DNA of 64,000 bases, taken from NCBI RefSeq assembly GCF_031081985.1, contig NZ_JARWSK010000004.1, positions 124,001-188,000 on the forward strand. The letters run 5' to 3'. Below, one piece after another: positions 54,881-63,279 of this stretch. How positions within the stretch are numbered: the first letter of the stretch is position 1; every line of letters begins with the position of its first letter. The translations under genes and the position numbers were made by a program. Source of the stretch: Komagataeibacter xylinus. GTDB taxonomy: Bacteria > Pseudomonadota > Alphaproteobacteria > Acetobacterales > Acetobacteraceae. The notes under the pieces are model-generated. The model was not told the DNA's origin. It made no database searches and saw only the letters and a list, made by a program, of their open reading frames with translations.

Positions 54881-56050
54881 ATGTCAATAACCCAGCCGGA
54901 AACAACCCGCATGGCCGGGCGGGTGCGTGATGTCATGGAAAGTGCCGTGGCGGCAGGCCGTCTGGTCGGTGCGGTGGTGCTGGTCGCCGTTGATGGCGAG
55001 GTGGTGGTGCGCGAGGCCGTGGGCCTTGCCGACCGCGAGGCCGGACGCCCGATGCAGGTGGGCACTCCCTTCCGCCTCGCCTCGCTGACCAAGCCTGCCG
55101 TCACCACTGTTGCGCTGGCCCTGGCGGAGGCGGGACGGCTCGACCTTCATGCCCCGATCACGCGCTACCTGCCTGATTTCCGTCCTGCCCTGCCTGATGG
55201 CACGCCCTGCCAGATCACATCGCACCAGTTGCTCACCCATACCAGCGGGCTGACCTACAGTTTCTCCTTTCCGCAGGATAACAATCCCTATACCCGCGCG
55301 GGCGTGTCCGACGGCATTGCCGAGCCGGGGCTTTCGCTGGCGGAGAATCTGGCGCGGCTGGCTTTGACGCGCCTCATCTTCGCGCCGGGGCAGGGATGGG
55401 CCTATTCGCTGGGGCTGGACGTGATGGGCGGCGTGATCGAATCCGTGGCCGGATGCACGCTGCCCGAGGCGCTGCGCCAGTATGTGGGCGGCCCGCTGGG
55501 CTGGAAGCAGACGGGGTTTACTCCGCCCGCGCCCGGCACGCTCGCCGCCTGCTACGCCGATGGCAGGCCCGCCCCCATTCGCATGGGCACGGAATACGTG
55601 CTGCCCCGCCTGCTGCCCGGCGGCGGGGTGGGGGCCATCCGTTTTGCGCCTGAGCGGATCTATAACCCGGCCTCCTACCCCTCGGGTGGGGCGGGTATGG
55701 TGGGGAATGCGCCTGAATTCCTGGCATTTCTCGAAGCGGTGCGGCTGGGCGGTGAGGGGCTGCTCTCGCCTGCATCGGCCATGCTGTTCGGGCGTAATGC
55801 CACGGGCACGATCGAGATGGGGCCGCTCATGCGCGGGCGTGGCTTCGGTTATGGTGGCGCGGTGATTACGGATTCCACTGCCGCGCGCACGCCGCTCAGT
55901 GCGGGGAGTTTTACATGGGGCGGTGTGTACGGGCATCAATGGGTGGTGGACCGGGCGCGGGGCATGAGCATTGTCATGCTCAGCAACACCGCGCTGGCGG
56001 GCATGGCGGGCAGCTACCCCGATGCGATCGTGGCTGCTGCCTGCGCGTGA
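54881..56050 (+). CDS. beta-lactamase-fold serine hydrolase (class C/esterase-like)
   Basis: 389 residues. The SxxK motif is SLTK in RLASLTKPAVTT, the second Tyr lies in WAYSLGLDVMGGVIE (usually YSN), and a late HxG-like GVYGHQWVVDRARG is seen. No signal peptide is apparent, so an esterase or lactonase-like role in the cytoplasm, similar to EstB-type enzymes, is more likely than a secreted beta-lactamase. AAGGAGG before the ATG sets the start. Substrate unknown. Confidence 0.85.
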   Translation: MSITQPETTRMAGRVRDVMESAVAAGRLVGAVVLVAVDGEVVVREAVGLADREAGRPMQVGTPFRLASLTKPAVTTVALALAEAGRLDLHAPITRYLPDFRPALPDGTPCQITSHQLLTHTSGLTYSFSFPQDNNPYTRAGVSDGIAEPGLSLAENLARLALTRLIFAPGQGWAYSLGLDVMGGVIESVAGCTLPEALRQYVGGPLGWKQTGFTPPAPGTLAACYADGRPAPIRMGTEYVLPRLLPGGGVGAIRFAPERIYNPASYPSGGAGMVGNAPEFLAFLEAVRLGGEGLLSPASAMLFGRNATGTIEMGPLMRGRGFGYGGAVITDSTAARTPLSAGSFTWGGVYGHQWVVDRARGMSIVMLSNTALAGMAGSYPDAIVAAACA

Positions 56051-56074
56051 TGAGAGAGAAGGCTGGGAACTGTC

Positions 56075-56593
56075 ATGTCATTTGGTGAACGCGTCAATCA
56101 GTTCGACGCCTGGCTGCTGGACCGGATTTTCCAGCCTGTTGCCGATGCGCTGCCCGAGCGCCTGACGGCGATGGAGGTGGGCATGAGCTTTCAGGTCGGC
56201 TCGATCGTGCTCTCCGCCGCCTCCATTTCCGCCCTGCTGATGCTTGATGGCATGACGATCAACAACCTCATCACCAATGTGCTGGGCTGGTTTTTCGAGG
56301 TGATTTTCTACATCGGCATCCACCGCATGCGGGCCATGGTGCGGCCGGGCTACCAGAACCCCTTTCGCATCATGCTCGCGGGCATGCGGCCCATTTCCAT
56401 TCCGTTTGCCGCCTATGCGCTCTATCAGGCCGTAACCGCGGATGCAGTGTATGAACTTGCGCTGTGGTTCAATTCGCTCTCGCAGCTTGTATTCGTGGCC
56501 GGGATCTACCTGATCTCATGCAACGTGCCGCCGCCGGGGCACCGCGCGCGGCAGACATCCTTCGGGCGTGGCCCGCTGCCCAACGAACTCTGA
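56075..56593 (+). CDS. putative membrane protein of unknown function
   Basis: 172 residues with three or four hydrophobic segments (VGSIVLSAASISALLML, LITNVLGWFFEVIFYIGIH, ISIPFAAYALYQAV, LVFVAGIYLISC). It begins 24 bp after the serine hydrolase stop and is probably in the same transcript. I recognise no family. The C-terminus is followed within 3 bp by repeat copy E. Confidence 0.75.
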   Translation: MSFGERVNQFDAWLLDRIFQPVADALPERLTAMEVGMSFQVGSIVLSAASISALLMLDGMTINNLITNVLGWFFEVIFYIGIHRMRAMVRPGYQNPFRIMLAGMRPISIPFAAYALYQAVTADAVYELALWFNSLSQLVFVAGIYLISCNVPPPGHRARQTSFGRGPLPNEL

Positions 56594-56595
56594 GT

Positions 56596-56676
56596 GAAAG
56601 TTTTTGGTGAAGCTTTTTTCAAAAAGCTTCGAAAGACGCCGCCTTTTTGAAAAAAGGCGGCGCCCAGAAACTTCTG
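56596..56676 (+). repeat. repeat family copy E
   Basis: About 80 bp, same orientation as copies C and D: AAAGTTTTTGG, hairpin GAAGC-T6-CA5-GCTTC, then GCCGCC-T5-GA6-GGCGGC, ending CCCAGAAACTTCTG. It begins 3 bp after the stop of the + strand membrane protein gene and is 28 bp downstream of the stop of the convergent SDHAF4-like gene. Confidence 0.88.
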
Positions 56677-56704
56677 TTATTTTTTAAGGAAATGGGCAGC
56701 GGGA

Positions 56705-56890
56705 TCAGAAATCCACGCAGCGGCCCTTGACCGTCCAGTCGCCGTAGCGGGTGGGTTCCGGCCCCTTGGGGCCACCCACTTCATCGGCCTCGGCAGGCTG
56801 TTTCAGCAATGCGGCTTCCTTGGCCGCTTCGTCCTGTGCGCTATCGGCTGCAGGGGCGGGGGAGGGGGATGTATCCTTGCTCATGCCCAT
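56705..56890 (-). CDS. DUF1674 / SDHAF4-like succinate dehydrogenase assembly protein
   Basis: 61 residues; ATG 56890 or the ATG six bases later (56884) is the start. The conserved C-terminus DEVGGPKGPEPTRYGDWTVKGRCVDF is the DUF1674 signature, homologous to mitochondrial SDHAF4/Sdh8, which helps flavinylated SdhA assemble. The N-terminal half is an Ala/Pro-rich tail, presumably disordered. It lies after ccmI on the same strand. Confidence 0.92.
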   Translation of the reverse strand: MGMSKDTSPSPAPAADSAQDEAAKEAALLKQPAEADEVGGPKGPEPTRYGDWTVKGRCVDF

Positions 56891-56968
56891 CACTTTCCGC
56901 CCGGCATGGGGGGCTTGCAAGCGTAAAAACCCCCGGGGGGCCGCAATAGCGCGTTATTGATGGACCGG

Positions 56969-57691
56969 TTACTGATGTTCCGACTGGGCAATGCGCTGCT
57001 GCACGGTCATGCGCCACGGGGCATCTGGCGGGGCTGCATCAAGCGCGCGGCGATACAGGTCGGCGGTCTCGGGCGAGATATGGCCATCATCGGCCATCAT
57101 CTGCGCTTCAGCCGCCCGGGCTGCCACCTCGGGGTCGAAGCGCTGTTCGATGGCGCTGCGCCAGGCCTGGGCGGCGGCGGCGTAATGGTCGCGCCCAGCC
57201 TCGGCCTGGCCAAGCAGCACGTAACCCTGGAACAGGCTCGGATCACCGGGCGGGATCAGTTTGAGCTGGTCGCGCAGGCGGTCGATCAGCGCATCGTTGC
57301 GGTGGTCTTCCTTCTGCAGCGCCACAAGGCGCGGGGCCAGTGGCTGGGCGGGCAGGCCGGGATGGCCCACGGTCATGTACAGCGCAATGGCTGCAACCGG
57401 CAGGCCCACGAGGGCAGCCGCAATCGCCCCGGTCGAAGCGCCCTTGCGGGCAACGAAGGCAGGCAGCATGTCCGCGCCGAGCACGCGGCGCTGGATTTCC
57501 AGCCGCGCGCTGTCATGCTCGGTGGGCGCGATCATGCCTTCGGCCAGGTCGCGCTCGAGTTCGGCCAACTGGGCCTGATGCAGCACCAGCGCGCTTTCAC
57601 GCTCGTCACGCAGCAGCGTGGTGCGGCGAAACGACAGGAGTGCTGGCACAAGCGCGATCACGCCAAGCAGGCAGATACCAATCCAGATCAT
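56969..57691 (-). CDS. ccmI: cytochrome c biogenesis protein CcmI
   Basis: 240-residue apocytochrome c chaperone of the heme ligation complex. Two hydrophobic segments near the N-terminus (MIWIGICLLGVIALVPALL and GAIAAALVGLPVAAIALYM) enclose a coiled-coil loop (RDERESALVLHQAQLAELERDL), followed by a periplasmic TPR domain (FQGYVLLGQAEAGRDHYAAAAQAWRSAIE). Last gene of the ccm operon, 7 bp after ccmH. Confidence 0.92.
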   Translation of the reverse strand: MIWIGICLLGVIALVPALLSFRRTTLLRDERESALVLHQAQLAELERDLAEGMIAPTEHDSARLEIQRRVLGADMLPAFVARKGASTGAIAAALVGLPVAAIALYMTVGHPGLPAQPLAPRLVALQKEDHRNDALIDRLRDQLKLIPPGDPSLFQGYVLLGQAEAGRDHYAAAAQAWRSAIEQRFDPEVAARAAEAQMMADDGHISPETADLYRRALDAAPPDAPWRMTVQQRIAQSEHQ

Positions 57692-57698
57692 ATCAATC

Positions 57699-58178
57699 TC
57701 AGCGTGTTTCGGTCAGGTCGGACAGGCGGCGGCGCTCTTCATCCGAAAGCGGCGGCGGCGTGGGCGCGCGCGGGCGGCGGAAGGTCCACCACGCAATGCC
57801 GATGCCAATGCACAGTGCGAGCAGCGGCATGACCCATAGCAGCAGCGTGCCAATGGTGAAGGGCGGCTTGAGCCGGATGAAATTGCCGTAGCGGTTGACC
57901 ATCCAGTCCATGATCTGCTGGTTGCTCTCGCCCTTGGTCACGTGCTCACGCACCACGTGGCGCAGGTCGCGGGCCAGATCGGCGCTGCTGTCCTCGATCG
58001 ATTCGTTCTGGCACACGAGGCAGCGCAACTGCGCGCCAATGGCCTCGGCGCGCTGCTCCTGCGCCGGGTCGGGCAGCATTTCCGACGGGTCATCCACCGC
58101 CAGCGCCACCAGTGGCGCAAAGAACAGGCAGGCCAGCAGGGCAATCAGGCCGCCACGGCGTAGGGGATGTGTCTTCAT
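57699..58178 (-). CDS. ccmH: cytochrome c biogenesis protein CcmH
   Basis: 159-residue thioredoxin-like reductase of apocytochrome c. The redox motif LRCLVCQN has Cys53 and Cys56 and is followed by SIEDSSADLARDLRHVVRE. A signal/anchor (LIALLACLFFAPLVALA) and one C-terminal transmembrane helix (GTLLLWVMPLLALCIGIGIA) are present. Start overlaps the ccmG stop. Confidence 0.94.
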   Translation of the reverse strand: MKTHPLRRGGLIALLACLFFAPLVALAVDDPSEMLPDPAQEQRAEAIGAQLRCLVCQNESIEDSSADLARDLRHVVREHVTKGESNQQIMDWMVNRYGNFIRLKPPFTIGTLLLWVMPLLALCIGIGIAWWTFRRPRAPTPPPLSDEERRRLSDLTETR

Positions 58179-58747
58179 GGTTTGAGGCTGTCCGCCAGCG
58201 GCATGATGGTGTTGGTGATCATGGCTTCGGTAATGGGGGAGGCGGTGTGCCAGCGGATGATCCCGCCCGGCCCGACCAGGAAGGTTTCCGGCACGCCGGA
58301 CACGCCCCAGTCAATCGCGGCCAGCCCGTCATGGTCAGAGGCGATGCGGGCATAGGGGTTGCCCGCGCGCTGCACGAAGCCCAGCGCATGCTCGGGCTTG
58401 TCCTTGTAGGCAATGCCCCAGATCGGCAGCCTGTCCTTCAGCACGTTGAGCACCGGCATCTCGGCCACGCAGGGAATGCACCACGAGGCGAAATAGTTCA
58501 CCAGCACCGGCGCCTTCAGCCCCCGCAGGTCGGCGGCCGAAAAGCCGGTGCCCGGTGCCTGGTCGGGCAGCGCGAAGTCGGGCACGGGGCGGTTGAGGGC
58601 CGGGGCATGGATGTCATGCGGGTCGAACGAGCCTTTTGTCATGCCCGAGAGCATGCGCCAGAAGCCTACGCCAACCCCGCCCGCCACAACCAGCGGGGCT
58701 GCCATGAGCAGGCGGCGGCGCGTGGGGGAAGAAGGCTGTTCGCTCAT
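58175..58747 (-). CDS. ccmG: thiol:disulfide interchange protein CcmG (DsbE)
   Basis: 190-residue membrane-anchored thioredoxin-like protein supplying electrons to reduce apocytochrome c. The N-terminal anchor (LLMAAPLVVAGGVGVGFW) is followed by WCIPC with Cys90 and Cys93, and the cis-Pro region GVPETFLVGPGGIIR. Its start overlaps the ccmF stop (ATGA). Confidence 0.95.
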   Translation of the reverse strand: MSEQPSSPTRRRLLMAAPLVVAGGVGVGFWRMLSGMTKGSFDPHDIHAPALNRPVPDFALPDQAPGTGFSAADLRGLKAPVLVNYFASWCIPCVAEMPVLNVLKDRLPIWGIAYKDKPEHALGFVQRAGNPYARIASDHDGLAAIDWGVSGVPETFLVGPGGIIRWHTASPITEAMITNTIMPLADSLKP

Positions 58748-60723
58748 TGCACCACCACCACATCAACGGTTTTGGCCCGGCGTGGTGCGCCCACGCGCAC
58801 CCGCCGGTCGGACAGGGAAAGTGCGCCGCCAAAGGCCATGATCAGCCCGCCCAGCCACATCCACGGCGCCAGCGGGTTGTAATGCAGGCGCAGCACATAG
58901 GTCGGGTTGGCGTCATCGCCATGCTTGTCGCCCAGCACGCCATAGATGTCGGCCATGAGGTTGGTATGGATCGCAACCTCGGTCGTGGTCTGGTGCTGGC
59001 TGGCAAACGTGCGCTTGGAGGGGTGCAGCGTGGTGACCAGTTTGCCGTTGTGGCGCACCTCGATCGTGGCCACCAGAGCGGTGTAGTTCGGGCCTTCGGC
59101 CGGTTTCACGTCGGTCAGGGTCCAGCTATCACCTGCCAGCATCTCGCTCTGGCCCACATGCACTTCCACAATGCGGTGTGCCGCCTGCGACATGCCGGCA
59201 ATGCCCAGCACCACAATGCCCACGCCCGCATGGGCCAGGGCCGCGCCAAACACCGCGCGCGGCAGGCTGCGCGCACGCTGCCAGCTCTGGCCCAGAGGCT
59301 GGCGGAACAGGCGCAGGCGCTCGGCAATGTCAGCCACGCTGGAGCAGATCACCCACACGGCGGTGGCGGTAGCCAGCACCGGCAGGATCTCGCGCATCTG
59401 GAATGTGGCCACCACGAGCGCCACGGCGGTAACGCAGGCCGCCCACCACAGGCGGCGCAGCACCGGCCACATCTGCGCGCGCTTCCACGGCATCATGGGG
59501 CCAAAGCCCATGAACACCATGAGCGGAATGGCCAGTGGAATGGTGGTCGCATCAAAGAACGGCTTGCCGACCGAGATGGTCTTGCCAAACAGCAGCGACA
59601 TGAAGGGCGGGTACATCGTGCCCGTCAGCACCACCGCGCAGATCGAGCACAGCAGGATGTTGTTGAGCACCAGCAGCCCCTCGCGCGAGACGGGGGCAAA
59701 CAGCCCGCCCGTGGTCAGTTGCGGGGCGCGGATGGCGAACAGAAGCAGCGAGCCGCCAATGACAAGGGCAAGCAGGCCAAGGATGAACACGCCACGCGCA
59801 GGGTCGTTGGCAAAGGCATGCACCGAGTTGAGAATGCCCGAACGCACGAGGAACGTGCCCGAGAGCGAGAACGAGAACGTGCCGATGGCCAGCAGCACGG
59901 TCCAGATTTTCAACGCCTCGCGCTTTTCCACCACGATGGCCGAATGCACCAGCGCCGTGCCCGTCAGCCACGGAATGAGGGAGGCGTTCTCCACCGGGTC
60001 CCAGAACCAGTAGCCGCCCCAGCCCAGCACGTAATACGACCACCACGACCCCATGGCGATGCCGCAGGTCAGGAAGCACCATGCGGCCACGGCCCACGGG
60101 CGCACCCAGCGGCCCCATGCGGCATCGACCCGGCCCTCGATGAGGGCTGCGATGGCGAAGGCAAACGGCACGGCAAAGCCGACATAGCCGGTGTAGAGAA
60201 TGGGCGGGTGGAAGGCGAGGCCGGGGTCCTGCAGCAGCGGGTTCATGCCCTGCCCATCCATGGGGGCGGGCCACACGCGGGCAAACGGGTTGGATGTGGT
60301 GAGGCAGAACAGTTCAAATCCTGCCGCAACACCGCCGAGTACCGCAATCACGCGCGCCTGCAGGGCTGAGGGCAGGTTGCGGCCAAACAGCGCCACCGCC
60401 CCGCCGCAGATGGACAGGATCATTGCCCACAGCAGCACCGAGCCCTCATGGTTGCCCCACACGCCGGTGATCTTGTACAGCAGCGGCTTGCTGACCGCGC
60501 TGTTGGCCGCCACGTTCTGCACCGAAAAGTCATTGGTGATGGCGGCATGGATCAGGCAGGCAAACGAGGTGATGAGCGCGATCATCTGCCCCACGGCAAG
60601 TGCTGGTGCCAGCGCCATCAGCCGCGCATCGCGGCGGCTTGCGCCAATCAGGGGCAGGATGGCCTGTCCGGCGGCCATGCAGCATGCCAGCGCCAGCGCA
60701 AAATTTCCAAGTTCCGGGTTCAT
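58744..60723 (-). CDS. ccmF: cytochrome c-type biogenesis protein CcmF (heme ligation)
   Basis: 659-residue polytopic membrane protein of the heme lyase. The WWD heme-handling motif is WGGYWFWDPVENASLIPW, with the preceding GIAMGSWWSYYVLG, and the first conserved block is NHEGSVLLWAMIL. Many hydrophobic helices. 19 bp after ccmE. Confidence 0.97.
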   Translation of the reverse strand: MNPELGNFALALACCMAAGQAILPLIGASRRDARLMALAPALAVGQMIALITSFACLIHAAITNDFSVQNVAANSAVSKPLLYKITGVWGNHEGSVLLWAMILSICGGAVALFGRNLPSALQARVIAVLGGVAAGFELFCLTTSNPFARVWPAPMDGQGMNPLLQDPGLAFHPPILYTGYVGFAVPFAFAIAALIEGRVDAAWGRWVRPWAVAAWCFLTCGIAMGSWWSYYVLGWGGYWFWDPVENASLIPWLTGTALVHSAIVVEKREALKIWTVLLAIGTFSFSLSGTFLVRSGILNSVHAFANDPARGVFILGLLALVIGGSLLLFAIRAPQLTTGGLFAPVSREGLLVLNNILLCSICAVVLTGTMYPPFMSLLFGKTISVGKPFFDATTIPLAIPLMVFMGFGPMMPWKRAQMWPVLRRLWWAACVTAVALVVATFQMREILPVLATATAVWVICSSVADIAERLRLFRQPLGQSWQRARSLPRAVFGAALAHAGVGIVVLGIAGMSQAAHRIVEVHVGQSEMLAGDSWTLTDVKPAEGPNYTALVATIEVRHNGKLVTTLHPSKRTFASQHQTTTEVAIHTNLMADIYGVLGDKHGDDANPTYVLRLHYNPLAPWMWLGGLIMAFGGALSLSDRRVRVGAPRRAKTVDVVVVQ

Positions 60724-60742
60724 TGTCGGATGTCAGTTTCCG

Positions 60743-61267
60743 TTAGGGCGTCTGGGTGGCCGGTTTTTTCGCATTGTCTGCGGCGGTCATGGTGTTCCAG
60801 CTTGCGGCATCGGGGGCCTTGCCAAAGCGCGGGTCCCACTTGCCGCTGCGGCGCAGTTCCTCGGCCACTTCCTTGGGCATGTAGGTCTCGTCATGCTTGG
60901 CCAGCACCTCGCTGGCGCGGAACGTGCCATCAGGGTTGACGGTGCCCACGGCCACCACGCTCTGCCCCTCGCGGAACAGGTCGGGCAGGATGCCCTCGTA
61001 GCGCACGGTCACGGCGGCCTGCCCGTCGGTGACGTCAAAGATGGCGACAGGGGCGTCCTTCACCTTCTCCTGGTGCACGCTGCCCGCCACCACCATGCCG
61101 CCAAGGCGGATGGTGCGGTCAGCCGGTGGCGGCTTGCTGTGCACCTGCGAGGGCGCCATGAAGAACACGATATTGGAGGAAAAGGCATTGAGCGTAAGGG
61201 CTGCTGCCGAGCCCAGCCCGATCATGCACGCCACCACCAGCCACAGGCGTCTGCTCTTGCGTGTCAT
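60743..61267 (-). CDS. ccmE: cytochrome c maturation heme chaperone CcmE
   Basis: 174-residue membrane-anchored heme chaperone. The N-terminal anchor (LWLVVACMIGLGSAAALTL) is followed by the beta-barrel domain; heme binds covalently at His125 and is held by Tyr129 in VLAKHDETYMP. The C-terminal tail is flexible. Start overlaps the ccmD stop. Confidence 0.97.
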   Translation of the reverse strand: MTRKSRRLWLVVACMIGLGSAAALTLNAFSSNIVFFMAPSQVHSKPPPADRTIRLGGMVVAGSVHQEKVKDAPVAIFDVTDGQAAVTVRYEGILPDLFREGQSVVAVGTVNPDGTFRASEVLAKHDETYMPKEVAEELRRSGKWDPRFGKAPDAASWNTMTAADNAKKPATQTP

Positions 61268-61410
61268 GAGGGCTGGCGTGTCCGGGGCTGTTCAATGGCG
61301 GCAAGGCGCCTGTGGGCGCGGCGCAGGCGCAGCGTGGCGTTGACCGACAGGATGGCGGCAACCCCAAGGGTCAGGCCATAGGCGGCCACGATATAGGGCA
61401 GGTGGGTCAT
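61264..61410 (-). CDS. ccmD: heme exporter/adaptor protein CcmD
   Basis: 48-residue single-helix membrane protein (THLPYIVAAYGLTLGVAAILS, then RRAHRRL) that stabilises the CcmABCD-holoCcmE complex. It lies between ccmC and ccmE with 4-bp overlaps at both ends. A longer frame reading upstream is antiparallel to ccmC codons and not used. Confidence 0.93.
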   Translation of the reverse strand: MTHLPYIVAAYGLTLGVAAILSVNATLRLRRAHRRLAAIEQPRTRQPS

Positions 61411-62207
61411 GGGGTGGCGCGCTCTGGCTGGGGGGCGGCGGCTGACTGGCGGCCCCGGTTGGCGGCAAGGATGGTGCGCACGCGGCTTTCCATGACCGAG
61501 GCGCGCAGGCGGGCAAGCACGATGGCGGCGAAGCCGAGCGTAAAGCCCAGCGTGGTCAGGCCCAGCGGCCACAGCATGGAGGTGGACATGGTGGGCGCGC
61601 CGGTCACCGTAATGCTGTCAGGCTGGTGAAGGGTGTTCCACCACTGCACGCTGAACTTGATGATGGGCAGGTCAACCGCGCCCGCAAGGCCAAGGATGGC
61701 GGTGGCGCGGTAGCCGCGCTGCGGCTCGTCAAACGCACGGATGAGCGCGATATGGCCCAGATACAGGAAGAACAGCACCAGCACCGAGGTCAGCCGCGCA
61801 TCCCACACCCACCACGTGCCCCACATCGGCTTGCCCCATAGCGAGCCGGTGGCCAGGCACACGGCGGTGATGGCAGCGCCCACCGGCCCGATCTCCACCG
61901 CCGCAAGGTCGGCCAGCGGGTGGCGCCACACCAGCGAGAGCAGCGAGCAGACCGCAAGGCCCATATAACCTGATGATGCCAGCCATGCAGTGGGCACATG
62001 CACGTACATGATGCGCACGCTGTCACCCTGCTGCCAGTCAGCGGGGGAGAAGAACAGCCCCCACACGATTCCGGCAAGCGACAGCACAAGGGCGGGCCAT
62101 GTCAGCCACGGCTGCAGCTTCGCTCCCATGCGCAGGAAACGGCCAGGGTTGGCATAACGGTGAAAAAGGTTACCGGTTCGCGCGGTAAGGCTCTGCGTTG
62201 CGTTCAA
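61407..62207 (-). CDS. ccmC: heme exporter protein CcmC
   Basis: Six-helix membrane protein transferring heme to CcmE. The WWD motif WGTWWVWDARLTS and a His in MYVHVPTAWLA are present. The first in-frame ATG (62129) would cut off the conserved NLFHRYANPGRFLR segment, so I use the TTG at 62207 (266 residues); the GTG at 62279 is a further option. It begins the operon ccmCDEFGHI. No ccmA or ccmB is seen in the window. Confidence 0.93.
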   Translation of the reverse strand: MNATQSLTARTGNLFHRYANPGRFLRMGAKLQPWLTWPALVLSLAGIVWGLFFSPADWQQGDSVRIMYVHVPTAWLASSGYMGLAVCSLLSLVWRHPLADLAAVEIGPVGAAITAVCLATGSLWGKPMWGTWWVWDARLTSVLVLFFLYLGHIALIRAFDEPQRGYRATAILGLAGAVDLPIIKFSVQWWNTLHQPDSITVTGAPTMSTSMLWPLGLTTLGFTLGFAAIVLARLRASVMESRVRTILAANRGRQSAAAPQPERATP

Positions 62208-62384
62208 GGTTGATCCATCCGTGCCGGGGGCACCTGTCCCTGCGATGAAAACGGTCAAGAAATTCCGGCCTTCCCCCACGGGTGGGTAGGGGCTGACGTT
62301 TTGTTGCTCTACACTATCGCGTTAAAAAAGACACGGCCAGTCCTGTCCCAATCGTGAGACAGCAGGCCCACAGGAGGATAAAAC

Positions 62385-62678
62385 ATGCTGTTTGCCATCA
62401 TCTGCACCGACCGGCCCGCCAGGCTTGAAACCCGCAAGGCAACCCGTGAGCAACACCTTGCCTACCTTGAGCAGCACAAGCGGCACCTGGTGCAGGGCGG
62501 CCCGCTGCTGGACGCGGAAAACCGCCCCTGCGGCAGCCTGCTGGTGGTGGACGTGGCCGACCGCGCGGCGGCGGAAGGATTCGCGGCTGCCGACCCCTAT
62601 GCCAAGGTGGACCTGTTCGAGAGCGTGGTGATCCGTCCGTTCCGTTCAGTTTTTCGTGATGGGCTGCGGGTGGAGTAG
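62385..62678 (+). CDS. YciI family protein
   Basis: 97-residue ferredoxin-fold protein of the YCII family. It has the conserved His-Asp pair region (EQHLAYLEQHKRHLVQGGPLL, with the following VVDVADRAAAEGFAAADPYAKVDLF). AGGAGG precedes the ATG. Relatives are of unknown activity, possibly small dehydrochlorinase-like enzymes. It is 9 bp upstream of the EVE-domain gene, so the two are likely co-transcribed. Confidence 0.9.
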   Translation: MLFAIICTDRPARLETRKATREQHLAYLEQHKRHLVQGGPLLDAENRPCGSLLVVDVADRAAAEGFAAADPYAKVDLFESVVIRPFRSVFRDGLRVE

Positions 62679-62687
62679 AAAACGGTC

Positions 62688-63101
62688 ATGGCCTACTGGC
62701 TGATCAAGTCCGAGCCGGATGCGTTTTCATGGGCCGAGCAGGTGGAAAACGGCACTGAACCCTGGACCGGCGTGCGTAACCATCAGGCAAAGAAGAACCT
62801 CGCCGCCATGCAGGTGGGCGACAGGGCCTTCTTCTATCATTCCAACGTGGGGCGCGAGATCGTGGGCGTGGTTGAAGTCGTGCGCGCGGCCTATCCCGAC
62901 CCCACGGCCGAAGATGGCCGGTGGGTGTGCGTGGACGTGCGTGCCATCGGCCCCATGCCCACCCCTGTGACGCTGGCCGAAATCAAGGCCGATCCGGCGC
63001 TGGCCGACCTGGCGCTGGTGCGGCAGTCGCGCCTTTCCGTCGTGCCGGTATCGGAGGCGCACTGGGCGCATCTGTGCCGCATGGGGGGCTGGAACAGCTA
63101 G
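62688..63101 (+). CDS. EVE domain-containing protein
   Basis: 137-residue single EVE (PUA-like) domain: YWLIKSEPDAFSWAEQ, GVRNHQAKKNLAAMQVGDRAFFYHSN and the closing blocks ALVRQSRLSVVPV and GGWNS. Stand-alone EVE proteins are proposed to bind modified bases in DNA or RNA, including 5-methylcytosine derivatives. Next to the YciI gene, a common pairing in Alphaproteobacteria. No modification enzyme is nearby, so a housekeeping role is likely. Confidence 0.93.
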   Translation: MAYWLIKSEPDAFSWAEQVENGTEPWTGVRNHQAKKNLAAMQVGDRAFFYHSNVGREIVGVVEVVRAAYPDPTAEDGRWVCVDVRAIGPMPTPVTLAEIKADPALADLALVRQSRLSVVPVSEAHWAHLCRMGGWNS

Positions 63102-63279
63102 GCTGTGCCCGCGTTTCATGGCTGCGGGCATGCTCATGCCCGTTGCAAGAATGCCATCATGGTGCTGAAACGGTGGCAATTGCCGCATGGGCGTTGCGGC
63201 TGGCCATGTGGGGCCGCGCCGCCATGGCGTGGCCCGCAGGCTGGCGCGCGGTACGATAGATCAGGCGAAGGGCATTGTA

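Noticed and set aside
60302-60325. tRNA-like GGTTCAAATCC-type loop
   Set aside because: A similar string lies inside ccmF coding sequence; no cloverleaf surrounds it.
62688-63101. EVE-domain protein as a defence system component
   Set aside because: It pairs with YciI, and there is no restriction or modification gene nearby, so a housekeeping role is more likely.
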